Assembly: GCF_020740795.1 (NCBI RefSeq)
Contig: NC_067299.1
Location: 7,982,001-8,046,000 of the forward strand
Length of the DNA: 64,000 bases
Direction: 5' to 3'
Origin: Apus apus
Taxonomy: Eukaryota; Chordata; Aves; Apodiformes; Apodidae
This document shows positions 11,643-22,845 of the stretch, piece after piece (the first letter of the stretch is position 1; each line of letters begins with the position of its first letter). Position numbers and translations under genes: made by a program. The notes under the pieces were generated by a model. It was not told where the DNA came from, ran no database searches, and saw nothing but the letters and a program-made list of their open reading frames with translations.

Positions 11643-11868
11643 ATGCGGCGGTGCGGGGCGCTGCTGGCGCTGGGGGCGGCCTGGCTGCTGGCCCGCGCCC
11701 TCCTGCCCCGCCGCGCCCCGCACCGCCTGCTCCGCGCCGCGGAGCTGGCCCGCTGCCGCGGGGCGCCCGGGCAGCCCGGCCTCTACCTCGCCCTGCTGGG
11801 CCGAGTCTTCGATGTGGAGCGAGGCCGCCGGCACTACGGGCCCGGCGGGGCCTACAGCGGCCTGGCAG
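11643..11868 (+). CDS. CYB5D2: CYB5D2 exon 1
   Basis: Residues 1-76: the N-terminal hydrophobic segment and the start of the b5-like domain, ending AYSGLAG. Very GC-rich. The donor is GCAG|GTAGCG, phase 1. Confidence 0.94.
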
Positions 11869-14800
11869 GTAGCGGGAGGAGGGGGCTGGGGCGGCGCGGG
11901 GGGGGAACAGGGGGGCTCACACGGCCCTGCTCGGCTCGTCCTGCCCGGCCTGGAGCTCGTCCTGCCCTCCTGGGGCCCGTCCTGCCCGGTTTGGGCTCGT
12001 CCTGCCCGGTTTGGGCTCGTCCTGCCCGGCCTGGGGCCTGTCTTGCCCTCCTGGGGCTCACCCTGCCCTCCTGGGGCCTGTCTTGCCCTCCTGGGGCCCG
12101 TCCTGCCCTCCTGGGGCCCGTCCTGCCCGGTTTGGGCTCGTCCTGCCCGGCCTGGGGCTCGCCCTGCCCTCCTGGGGCCTGTCTTGCCCTCCTGGGGCTC
12201 GCCCTGCCCTCCTGGGTCTCACCCTGCCCTGCTCGGCTCGTCCTGCCCGGGCTGGGGCTCACCCTGCCCTCCTGGGGCTCACCCTGCCCTGCTGGGGCCC
12301 GTCCTGCCCTCCTGGGGCTCACCCTGCCCTCCTGGGGCCCGTCCTGCCCTCCTGGGGCTCGTCCTGCCCGGCCTGGGGCTCACCCTGCCCGGCTTGGGTC
12401 TCATCCTGCCCTCGTGGGGCTCGCCCTGCCCGGCTTGGGTCTCGTCCTGCCCTCGTGGGGCTCGCCCTGCCCGGCTCCCCTGCCCGGCCGGGTCTCACCA
12501 CCCGGCTGTCCCACAGGGAGAGATGCCACCAGAGCATTTGCGACCGGCGACTTCACCCCGGCGGGACTGGTGGACGACGTCTCGGCGCTGTCAGCAGGCG
12601 AGCTGCTGGCCATCCGGAGCTGGCTGGCCTTCTACCGGGACAACTATGAGCCCGTGGGTGGGTGGTTCTGCCCGGGGGGACCCCACGCAGGAGTGGAGGG
12701 GATGGGGTGGGTGAGGGTGGCCCTGCAGAACCGGAGAGGACCATGTTTCAGGACGGCAGACCAGGCTTTGTTCAGTGATGTCCAGTGACAGGGCAAGGGG
12801 CAATGGGTGCAAACTGGAGCACAGGAGGTTCCATGTGAGTATCAGGAAGAACTTCTTTCCTGTGAGGGTGACAGAGCCCTGGGACAGGCTGCCCAGAGAG
12901 GCTGTGGAGTCTCCTTGGCTGGAGACATTCAAACCCACCTGGACACATTCCTGTGTGATGTGCTCTGGGTGCCCCTGCTCTGGCAGGGGGGTTGGACTGG
13001 GTGATCTTTCCAGGTCCCTCCCAACCCCTGGGATTCTGTGTGATTCACCTACAAGATGTCCACTGTGGTGAGAGTCTGCCCCCTGTGACTGCTGGAGACC
13101 AGTGTCCTGAAACCTGTGAGTGATCAGCTGGAGGTACTGCTAAATCAGACCCAGCTGGAGGTTCTCTTTCCTCTCAGGCAAAGCTTAGCAGTTTTCCTGC
13201 CCTGGGCTGTTCTGCTTTTGTCTCTGCTGAGCAAAAGGCAGGAGCCAGCTCTGCAAGTACTGCAATTAGCAGGACTCAGGAGACTGTAGGAGCAGGAGTG
13301 CAGGGAAACTGTTCAAGGGAATGAGGTACATGGGTGGGAAAGCTTCTGGGTTCTGCAGCTGAACGTGGCACTGACTTGGTGATCTTTCATGAGGCTCTGC
13401 CTGAGCTTGTCACGGAGGGATTTCTTGGGTGGGTAAATTGTTGTGTGACCCAGGAATGGGAAGGATGTCAATTCAGTTTAAAACAATCCCAAACGATTAG
13501 TTCTCCTTCCCTGGAAACACTGGGCTCTTCATTTCCAACCTTCTTCTCTCCCAGGGAAGCTGGTGGGCAGATTCTATGATGAAGATGGGGCACCAACAGA
13601 AGCCTTGAGGCAGGCTGAGGCTGCCATGGAGGAGGCTCTGAAGTTCCAAGCCGAAAGTGAGGAGATGAAGCAGCGGTTTCCCCCCTGCAACTCTGAATGG
13701 AGCTCTGCAGGGGGCAGCCGGTTCTGGTGCTCCAGGCAGAGGTAAATCCCACCTTCCTGCCATCAGGTTTGGTCCCTTTGGAGCAGAACATTTCTGCCCT
13801 CTTTTTTTTTTTGGCTGCTCTGAGCTTTGCCATTGCCTCTCCTAGTAGGAGGGACATAGGAGGAGGCCCCTTCCCCTGTCTGATCCCTCAGGCTGTGCTT
13901 TCTGACAGAGGCAGAGCCAACCTGCAAGGAGCAGGGGGCCTGTTCTCCCTGTGCCAGGTTTAGCTGCTGTGGGAATTGTTGTCCCTAGATTTTCTCTGCC
14001 AGTCCAGCAACTGCTGGCAGCCCCAGCCCAGGCTGGAGTAGCACAGAGGGGTAGGTTGGGTGAGTGAAAAATGTTCTCCAGCATCAGGAACCTGGGGTGG
14101 GGGAGGGGGCAGGGTCTGCTTCCTGACCTGGTGAGTGGTAAAAGGAAAATAAAGTTTCATCCCAATCACCACCAATACTTTTAGGAATTTTGTTTCTGAG
14201 ACAAAAACTCTTCATGGCCCTCTGGAATCAAAATCAGGTTTCAGCAGCTGCCACGTGGGCACAGGATCCTCCTGTTCTCAGGAAACAAGACAGAAACCTC
14301 ACTAGGACCTTCTGCTGCATTTGAGCAGGTTTTCTGACCCATCAGGAATGCAGGGATTAGCTCCTGTTTTTCAGGAGCCTCCCAGCCTGTTCCAGGCTAT
14401 TGCCACAACAGGTTTCACTTCAAACCACATCAAAACCAGGTTGAGCTTTGAGTAGTCGTTTCCTACTCGGCCTGGTGAGTTGTGTTCCTCTCTCAGTTTA
14501 GGGTTTTCAGGTGAAACCATTTCACAGGCCACGTTGCAAAAGGCTTGGGTGCACCTTGGGGGATCCACTTCTGTGCCTGAACAAGCTGGGGTGCAGCCTG
14601 GGAACTGGCTGTTGGGTGCTGCTCTCTTGTGTAAGAGGTTACAGGCTTAAAAGATGCAGTAGTTTGGGGATCAGGCAGGACTGGTCCAGGAAGAGATGCT
14701 GTGAAGTAGTTGTGGAAGTTACTGAGATTGGTTTTTATCCCCTTTTGTCCAAGTTCTCCAAATCCCTGTGCTCAGACATGGCACAGGAGGAGGGAGATGG

Positions 14801-15377
14801 GCGGGTATGGGGGAGCAATCAGCTTCCCCCAGCATTTTGCCCTTGGCCACCCTGTGCTCCAAGAAGGCTGGGGTTCCTTTTCCAGCCACAGAAACGTGGG
14901 AAGCAGACCTTGGTGGCTCCCAGCAGGGTGAGGGGATGCAGCAGCCCTGGTGAAACCAGGCTGAGGCCACAGGTTTCTGAAGCACAGTCATGAGAAGGGA
15001 TCAGGAAGCTGTGGCACGTTGGCTTTTGGGAGCACCTCAGTGGGTGCACTCTTGGTTCTGACTCTCCCAGGTTGTCTTGGCTGTTACCTAACGATTCTCA
15101 GTGGGCTGGAAGTGTGTTTTCATGGCTTGGAATTGTTATTTCTTCTTCCTTTTCCACCTGCAGTGGGGGAGTGAGCAGAGCCTGGGCTGGAGTTCCCCGG
15201 AAGCTCTACCGACCCGGTGCCAGGGGGAGCCGCTGCGTGTGTGTGAGGACTGAGGGTCCCCCCTGGGGCCAGCCCCCCTCTGCCCAGCACCCCGACAGGG
15301 GCGACCTGGATGACCCTCAGCTGGAGGAGTACGAGGGCTGCCCCCCCCTGGCCGAGCAGTGTCTGCTCAGGCTGTGA
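11643..15377 (+). CDS. CYB5D2: CYB5D2 (neuferricin), complete
   Basis: Heme-binding protein of the membrane-associated progesterone receptor (MAPR) cytochrome b5-like family; extracellular or membrane-associated, and linked to neuronal differentiation in mammals. Exons 11643-11868, 12517-12657, 13555-13741 and 15164-15377 join to 768 nt, giving 255 residues (human about 264). Residues 5-21 form a hydrophobic signal or anchor segment. The b5-like core covers about residues 34-100, with [12 protein letters not shown] and [20 protein letters not shown]. Tyr65 and Tyr71 align with the two heme-pocket tyrosines of PGRMC1. The C-terminal half is Cys-rich, with [26 protein letters not shown] and EYEGCPPL, as in human neuferricin. 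All junctions are GT-AG and in phase. It is head to head with ZZEF1 and tail to tail with ANKFY1. Confidence 0.96.
11935..12485 (+). repeat. 20-bp minisatellite in CYB5D2 intron 1
   Basis: About 27 tandem copies of a 20-21 base unit of the form CCTGCCCTCCTGGGGCTCGT fill nearly all of the 648-base intron. Two main unit types are mixed: CCTGCCCTCCTGGGG, and CCTGCCCGGCCTGGGG or CCTGCCCGGTTTGGG. Units carry CpG and G or C runs on both strands. The repeat has almost no stop codons, so it creates long false open frames. Confidence 0.95.
12517..12657 (+). CDS. CYB5D2: CYB5D2 exon 2
   Basis: Residues 76-123: [20 protein letters not shown], then [13 protein letters not shown], closely matching human. 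The acceptor is CCCACAG|GGA and the donor GTGG|GTGGGT, phase 1. Confidence 0.94.
12757..13042 (+). mobile_element. CR1 LINE fragment D
   Basis: Sense CR1 3' end in CYB5D2 intron 2. It shows CATGTGAGTATCAGGAAGAA and the GACAGGCTGCCCAGAGAGGC block, ending near GGGATTCTGTGTGATTC. It belongs to a different subfamily variant from fragments A, B and E. Confidence 0.92.
13555..13741 (+). CDS. CYB5D2: CYB5D2 exon 3
   Basis: Residues 123-185: [18 protein letters not shown], a Glu-rich helix, then [19 protein letters not shown]. The acceptor is CTCCCAG|GGA and the donor CAGAG|GTAAAT. Confidence 0.95.
15164..15377 (+). CDS. CYB5D2: CYB5D2 exon 4 and stop
   Basis: Residues 185-255: [31 protein letters not shown], then [20 protein letters not shown], and TGA at 15375-15377. 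The acceptor is CACCTGCAG|TGG. Confidence 0.95.
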
Positions 15378-15741
15378 TCCTGCTGCCACATCCAGGGGGG
15401 CGGTGGGTCCCGCGGAGACCCCGTCCTCAGCGGCAGGGGAGACCTCGGGGATCCCCCAGCCCAGCAGGAGCAGCAGACAAACAAATGAGACACCAGAAGG
15501 AAACCAACAAGCATGTCCTGACCTGCCATGTCTGCGTGCCAGTGAATCCCTCCAGGGATGGTGACTCCCCCACCTCCCTGGGCAGCCCCTTCCAGTGCCT
15601 GCCCATCAGTAGACTCCTCTTTTCCTAATACCCACTCTAAAGTTGAGCCCAGGAAGAAGGGAAGGGTGTGTGTGTGGGGAAAGGTGTTTTAAGGTTTGGT
15701 TTTATTTCTCACCACCAAATTCTGATGTGATAGGTGTATCA

Positions 15742-15747
15742 ATTAAA
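15742..15747 (+). terminator. CYB5D2: CYB5D2 poly(A) signal ATTAAA
   Basis: ATTAAA about 365 bases after the CYB5D2 stop, followed within 30 bases by GT/T-rich GTCTGTTTTGT. This fits a cleavage site near 15765 and a 3' UTR of roughly 0.4 kb. Read from motif and spacing only. Confidence 0.6.
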
Positions 15748-15765
15748 TTCATTTCCCCAAGTAAA

Positions 15766-18700
15766 AGTCTGTTTTGTCCATGATGGTAACTGGTGAGGGA
15801 TCTCACCCTGCCCCTATCTCAACCCACGAGCCTTTTGTCACACTTTTCTCCCCGTGTCCAGCTGAGAGGAGTGATGGGGTGGCTTTCAGAGGCATGTGGT
15901 GTCCAGCCAGGGTCAACTAACCACCACAGCTGGCTGTGTATTTCTCACTACCCATATACTCAGGTAGCTGTGACCACCAAGTGATGCACAACTGGCTTAT
16001 CTGTAGGTTTTGGAGCTTCTCTTGTCACAGGCTGGGAAGGTTAGAAATGGAGGATTAGAGGGACAGGCCCTCCCTGCTGGGGGACAGAATCCCAGACATT
16101 GTACTTTGGGTGGGCAGCTGCAGCTCCATTCCCTTCTGCCTGGGAAAAGGGAGTAACAACAAAGTCATGGTATTTGTGACTGATTTAAGAGGTGGAGTTG
16201 AGAGGAGGAGGAACCACTTTAGCCAAATTAGTGGCTAAAAATATGAGAAAGGTGATACTTTCTTTCTGGGGGGGGTTTCACCAGAGGGGGCAGGGATAGG
16301 ACAAGGGGTGATGGTTTTAAACTGGAAGAGGGGAGTTTAGATTAGATATCAGGAAGAAATTCTTCACCATGAGGGTAGGAAGGCACTGGAACAGGCTGCC
16401 CAGGGAGGTTGTGGCTGCCCCATCCTTGGCAGTGTTGAAGGGCAGGTTGGATGGGGCTTGGAGCAGCCTGGGCTGGTGGGAGGTGTCCCTGCCCATGCAG
16501 GGAGGTTGGAACCTGATGATCTTTAAGGTCCCTTCCAACCCAAACCATTCTATGATTCTTTCTTTGTGCTTTATTCCTGTGGTATTTTTCCATCTAAAAA
16601 TCACAAATTGCAAGATGCAGAGCCTGAATGATCTGCAAAAAGTGAGCTGGTGGTGGTGGGTGCTGTGTTCTGAGGCAAGGACAAGAGCTGTGGCAGCACC
16701 ACCCACCTCAGCTGACTTCATCTCTGCCTCCTGCAGTCATGCTAATGCTCCTTCCCAATTGCCATAATTACTCCAGAGTTTAAAGGTAGCAGGGAGAAGC
16801 CTGAATTTCCCTACAATTCAGGTATGTAGTATCTAGGAACTTGGGCAGTTCAGCTGTACACAAGCTTTATCAGATTCTTGGAGTACAGAAGGTGAAGGTC
16901 AGAGCTGTTTCCTCATTAGCTGTTTGTATTAGATACTGTGCAAAGAAGATATTAGAAGCCACCTACCAGGATAATTGTTTTATATTATCTTACCCATCCT
17001 GCTCCTCTGATTCACTAACATTACTGAGGTCAGGAATGGGTAGTTTTACACAGGTGACAACAAAAGCTATGTGGTAATGTCTCCTATTTCCATCCTGCTA
17101 CACAACCTCCTCCCTTCTGGTGAGCAGCCATGCCCTGGGGCAGGATGTCTCTTCCCAGCTCCCCCTGGAGCCTGTGCACATTTTATCACAGCTGGTAAAA
17201 TCCAGGAACATGAAGGGTTCCTGAAGAGCAGGACAAGTCAGGATCATTTCTGAGCAGGACTGAAAAGGGCAAGGGACTCCCTGTGTAAGGCTGATATGCT
17301 GCAAACCCCAGGCTGCAGGGTGGCCCGTGGTGGCTTTTGTGGAGTTGTTGTTGGAATCTGGTTGCTGGTGCAGCTGCAGCCTCAAGGGACACACACCCAA
17401 GCACCCAGGGGCCAGCAGCACCACAGAGCTGTGTTCAGCTCTTTTCTTTAAGGCAGCTGCTACCTCTTCATAAACAGCTGATAAATTCAGTTTGGGGCTA
17501 CTACCACCTCTGAAGAAGGTCCCATAAATTTAAGCAACTAGTTAATAACTAGTGAGAGGACAAGAGGCCTGGCAGCATTGCTCCAAAGCAAGAGTAACCC
17601 CTTTGCTGCAGGCAGGTATGTTCAGATGAGGCTACAGCTGCCAGGAATGGGAGCCACACAGCACTTTAAATGTGTACATACTTATGGTAATAAATGTTTA
17701 GGGCTTTGTGTTTTCCTGATTTGTTTTTCTTTCCACCTGGTTCTGCTGTTTCTTTTGCACCATCATCTGGAAGATAAATCCAGGCAGCAGAGCCATCACA
17801 CATTGCTCATTTTAGAACTGAAACTCAGCTCTAGGCTTGTGCCTCACTTCCCAGCTCCAGACCAAGCTGTGCAGAGTCTGCAGAGCAGGGCTTCATTGCC
17901 TCAGGAACCTGGGTGCCTTTAACTGTCAGCAGCACAGCAGTTGCTTTTGGACACACCTTTAACAAGAAAGTGTATTTAAAGGTCAAACCATCCCCAAAAA
18001 TGAGTGGCAAGTGTCTTTAAAATAGCTTTAAAAGTTGCAGCAAATTCAATACTGGAACAAGTAGCCTGTAAGGGCAACTCAACATCACAACCTGGGAGTC
18101 CCAGTTAAAGGTGCATCAGTTCTGTCATTCCAAGCAAGTTTCATCTTGCTGTGTGCTTGAGCTCTGTGCAAATTGTGCTAAAGGCTCAGGGTGATTTTGA
18201 TCTTAAGGGCTGCACAAAAATAAGCTGCTGCAGGGAGGCAAGATGGGATGGTGTTGCTTAAAGTTGGTTGAAAAAAAAAAAAAATCAATTCACAGCTTGT
18301 TATTCAGTTTAGTGTTTGGAAACACTAGGGGGGAAAGTTTGTCTTGCACAAGGAGTCAGTCATCTGTGGGAACAAACAAGGAGACACCCTCACTAGCCTG
18401 AAGCTCCAAGATGATCCTTTGCTACTCCAATGCAAAAGCTCAGCTGGATTCTCCCCTGGCAGAACAGGGTGGGAAGAAAACAGTGATATTTACACAGGGG
18501 TGAAGTCAAGACTAGACAGTGCTCTGATCCAGCTCACCATCCAGCTGTACTCCAGCAGTGTTGTTAAGGCAGGACTAACATCACAATCTCACCCGGGTTG
18601 TTTGGTCAGTTGTGCTGTTGCACTGCAGCTTTCCTGGAGGCAAAGGAAGAGCAGGTACCTGCTCTTCCAGGAGGTGCAGCTGCTCACCAGTACAGGGCTG

Positions 18701-19090
18701 AAAGCACCAATACTTTGTTACTTGTCCAGTAACACATCTGAGCTGAGAAGTGCTTTACTCCATGAACCAGCCCACAGGAAGTGAGGATTGTTTCTGTAAG
18801 GATAAGTACATCTAGGATAAAGCATTCAAGATGCCTCTGTGGTATAAACCACCACACCTTGTCAGCCAGAAGAACAGTTATGGTGGTTCCACAACATTCA
18901 AATGAATACCTGGAATCATGTCAGAAAAAAGAACAGAAGTTGCCATGCCCAATGAACACTGTATCCCTCTTCACCCTGTGGCTTGGGAAGGACAGCTTGC
19001 AGAGGGGCAGCTGTCTCAAGAGACAATAACTTGGTTACCAAGGTGTCCTTACCAAGGTGTCCACCTCACAGTGCATCATCTGGTTATGCC
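15766..19090. other. Spacer between CYB5D2 and ANKFY1 3' ends
   Basis: Convergent intergenic sequence with one CR1 copy (16289-16562) and a poly(A) run near 18271-18283. No gene or conserved coding exon was recognised. ORFs here are short and lack homology that I can see. Confidence 0.6.
16289..16562 (+). mobile_element. CR1 LINE fragment E
   Basis: Sense CR1 3' end in the spacer after CYB5D2. ATATCAGGAAGAAATTCTTC, GGCAGTGTTGAAGGGCAGGT and the terminal CCATTCTATGATTCTTTC are visible. Confidence 0.94.
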
Positions 19091-22000
19091 TTTTATTACA
19101 AGTAGAATCATTACACAACAAAGTAATGCATATTGGAAAAATACATTTTTACAATTACTCCAGACAAACGTTGCAGATAAAATGCCATTGTTCCAAGACT
19201 TCCTTTTCTATTTCACAGAGGGTATTAGAAGGTTCAGTTATTTTTGTCACTCATACAAGCTTTGATTTTTCTAGAGAGGAGTTTGCTGCAGTACCCAACT
19301 CTGCTGATTACAAGGGGAAAAAACAAAAAAAAGAGGACTTGCCTATTAATAGTTGATCTACAAAAAAAATCCAGCCTTGGCCTCCCATATTGTTACATGT
19401 TAGTTTATAAGCATGATGTGAGCAGTCATCCAAGCCATTGGTCTCCAGCTTAGGAAGTCCTTAAGGCATCTGTCAGCTTTCAGCCAGCAACTTGCTGTGC
19501 TCTGCTGGTACCTCCAACGCTCACATTCTCACTCCACTGAGTGGTGTGAAACAGCAACTGCACCTTTTGCAGACACACAAGTTAAAACTGAAGCCAGCCT
19601 GCATGTTGCTCTTGTGTAAGTGCTGGATGACTCCAACCAAGAGGAATCCAGTCTCAGAACAAAAAGCTACAGCATGAACCACCACAGGCTTCCCTGCTGA
19701 AGTGCCTAAAGCCTGACTGGGCAGCACCACTTCCCAGGAACAGACCTTTGTTTTCCAGACACCCTTTTGTTCAATGCTTGGCAGACCTCTCAAAGTTAAC
19801 AGATACCACTGACAGACAGCAGGGGCAGGAGGGGTGGGGTTTTTGGTCACAACTGTTGGATGCTACAAGAAGGAAAAGCAGTTGGTTATGGAGTTAAAAA
19901 TGCATTGACCACTACTGCATTACTAAGTGCCTCCAACCACATTTGTGCCTGCAGAACTCCAAAACATCTCAGAGCTCAGACCATACTTGGCAGAGTGTCT
20001 AAAGGACTGAGCCCCACCAGCTGTTTGCTGGGGTCAACCTCTTTAGCTGATGAACCACAAGAGAACTTCATTTCTGGTTCAAGTTGTGAGCTTTTCCCCT
20101 GTAACTCTGGCAGAAAGCTGCTTAGAGCTGGCTGGAAGGAAACTATATCTCAAAGGCACTTTAAAATGATAACATTTTGGTGAATTTAGTTGCCTTGAAT
20201 TTAATGAACACTTCAGACCATACTTTAGTTTATCAAGAAACTTCACTTTCCTTTCAGACTTCAATGAGAAAGCAAGCTGGTACAGGATTGGCTGTAAACA
20301 GCAAACCATGAGCATGACATAGGGTTTCCCAGATCTTTCCAAGAGTTTCAAGGCAGTTTTACTTCATAATCTATTTCTAAAAAAGATCAACTAGCCAGCC
20401 TTAAGCTTGCCATGCAGCTAAGCTGATATTTTTCATCATTTAAAAGGTTGCTTATTCTGTTAAAACTGAGCTCCCTGTTCCCACCCCCCTTCCATCAGAG
20501 AAGTCACTGATAAAATGTTGTTTAAATGTCTCTGTTGTGCAGTTTTCCAACCAAGCTGAACTCCACAGGCTGTGGCCCTGCACAAACACTCTTCAACCAC
20601 TATCCTTAAGCTTCCTGAGCACACACTTACCACTGCACAGCACTGCAGCTCCAAACCAAGAAGGAAGTCAGCATGTTTTCATGGGACACACCACAGCCAA
20701 GACTCCTTTCACCAAATACACTCTCTCTCCATCATCACCTCTCACTGCTAGAGACCTGCAACCAGTGATACTCTGAAACATCAGAAATCAGCAGACTAAG
20801 AGTACAACGTTTTCCATCATCTATTTCACTTAAAAAAACCCAACTGTAGCTTGCAGTTAAATGCTTTAGACACCATTATTTTCCACCTCATTCACCTAAA
20901 ACATGATGCCAGAGATGCACCATTAGTAACTGTGTTACAAGGACCAGCTGTGTTACTCTGTTGGAACAGGACAGCAGCAGACATTATACAGTGAGGCAAA
21001 TCTGTGTTACCATCCATTATTCTTCTCTAGTGTTACAAGGGTGAGATTCCAGTTATAAAATATGCATATTGGAAGATCAAAGTGCAGATCAAGTGAGACT
21101 CGATGTGAAATTCAGCGTGCAAATGTCAGCAGTTACACCCTCTCCCATCCTTCTCTTGCACAAGTTTGAGCAAAACCTCAAGCCAGTCTCCCCTAAGAGC
21201 AGCAAGTCTGGTTTATCATCTCAACTTAAAGACTTAACAAGTCACTATTCCCAACAAGGCAACATGTCACCATCGTGTCCATATTGTACACTGGAGATAA
21301 CAGTCATTAAATAAATGCACACCAGTTCATGAGTAGAAATGAGGAATGCTAAGTTGAGGCTGAACTAGGTTCATCTCTTGGGACAAAACCAGCCCTAAAA
21401 TGACATGCAGTTTTGCTGAAGTACACATTTTTTTTCTGACTGAAGCCTTAGCCCACCAAACCATAACCTTATCTGTCAGCAGAGTTTCTTCCTGTTTACC
21501 TAGAAAATGTGGTGTTGGATTTTTACAGATTCAGCATGTTTAAGAGAGCACAACCAGCCCAGATTAAAATACCACAGCTTAATCCAAATGCCTGGCACCA
21601 CTCGGCCAGTTCAGAGTCCCTCCTTCAAGGCCAGAGATGTAATGTTTATGGGAAGCCTCCAAACACACTCCCACTCACCAGCAATCCTGCTGAAACTGGA
21701 CCCAAATGTCATGTCTAGAGGTGCAGCACATTCTACACTGGTAAGGTTACTGACTCCCCTGCAGCAGTTAACCAGGGTCTTTAATGCAAAGGAAAGTGCT
21801 ACTACCCCTCATGGGATTCATAATGCACTTCAGCATTTATTGCTGTATTGAGAGTTAAACTACTTAACCAGTTTTAGTGTTTCTCCATTTAGCATGTGCT
21901 GAGGCCTTTCAACACACTTATGTTCATTTATCCAAGTTTCATGAACTGGAAAGACTAGCAACGTAAATATGAAAGTGCAGCAAGGACTTTGACAGCTCTA

Positions 22001-22712
22001 GCAAGTATGAGCAAGAGTATTTACTGGCTAAAACAATCTTGCACTTTCTCTTGAACATGCTAAAGCTAACGAGACATTTACTGAGGAGGTATCAAGATGT
22101 GGATCTGCAATTCTGACTGCTTTGCATCAGATGTTGTAAAGCTTTCTGTTGTAAGGCCACAATTCTTGAGCTATGCTTAGAACTACCCCCTTTTCTGAAG
22201 AGTTTTCTCAAAATGACCAGTGGTTGCAACAGCTCATTCTAGCTTCACAAGAAGTCTTCTCTAGAGAAAGGGAACATTTAAGACAAAGCAAAGGAAGATA
22301 CCTGGTTACCCTGAAACTTAATGCCATCTCTACCAAGCAGCCTGAAAGCCACAGGACTTAATAGAGTTGCTCAGTGCAAAGCACCATGTCAAGGACAGAC
22401 CTGTTTTATGTTGATTCCAACATCAGCCTAACAGTTGGAGCTTCCATCCCCCACTGCAACTAGAAGAGGGTCTAAATTCTTTTGTCACTTGTTTTCAACA
22501 ATCCACTCAAATTCCTAGTGAAGTCTATCACAGCCCAATACATTTACAGTCATACAAAGTCATTTATACCAGAATATATTGTAACAGGGTCCTTAATTAG
22601 TTCAGTCTATTGCAGAAGACATGTATAGGCCTCCTCTTCCCTACCCAGAGGGCTTGTAAGCAGAGCTGCTGTCCAGAGCACTGACTGGGGATCCCTTTAC
22701 TTCCACAGCATA
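19091..22712 (-). other. ANKFY1: Probable ANKFY1 3' UTR (end uncertain)
   Basis: AT-rich sequence downstream of the ANKFY1 stop with no CR1 and no coding signal, consistent with a long 3' UTR. Minus-strand AATAAA hexamers occur at 21837-21842 and 19092-19097, so a UTR of about 0.9 or 3.6 kb is possible. The lower bound given is the farther hexamer and is a guess. Confidence 0.4.
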
Positions 22713-22845
22713 CTAGGAGACTCCTCCCAGAGTCAGGACATCAAAGCAGATGTTGCAAACTCGAACTGGCTTGTTCAGATCAAATTTGATGATAGGAATC
22801 TCCTTTGTTGAGCACTTATGGCAGAGCAGGCGTCCACAGTGTCGG
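22713..22845 (-). CDS. ANKFY1: ANKFY1 coding exon 25 (FYVE, second half) and stop
   Basis: Residues 1124-1167: CRHCGRLLCHKCSTKEIPII, then VRVCNICFDVLTLGGVS and TAG at 22715-22713. It carries the remaining six zinc cysteines. Confidence 0.97.

Larger units (their letters stand above)
10450..12560. promoter_or_regulatory. CpG island over the ZZEF1/CYB5D2 divergent start
   Basis: Very GC- and CpG-rich sequence holding exon 1 of both genes, their shared promoter, and the minisatellite and exon 2 of CYB5D2. The flanks fall sharply to AT-rich intron. Bounds were judged by eye, not computed. Confidence 0.8.
12658..15163 (+). other. CYB5D2 introns 2 and 3
   Basis: Intron 2 (12658-13554) contains a CR1 copy. 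Intron 3 (13742-15163) is unique-looking GC-moderate sequence in which I recognise nothing else. Intron 1 (11869-12516) is essentially the minisatellite. Confidence 0.85.

Noticed and set aside
11274-12788. Open frame of 504 codons on the plus strand, with a 453-codon frame alongside and 212-codon and 156-codon frames within the repeat
   Set aside because: They run through the CYB5D2 exon 1, intron 1 and exon 2 boundaries and owe their length to the stop-poor 20-bp minisatellite. The conserved CYB5D2 frame uses splice sites instead.
15766-22712. Search for a further gene between CYB5D2 and ANKFY1
   Set aside because: No pair of splice sites with matching coding phase or recognisable peptide was seen on either strand.
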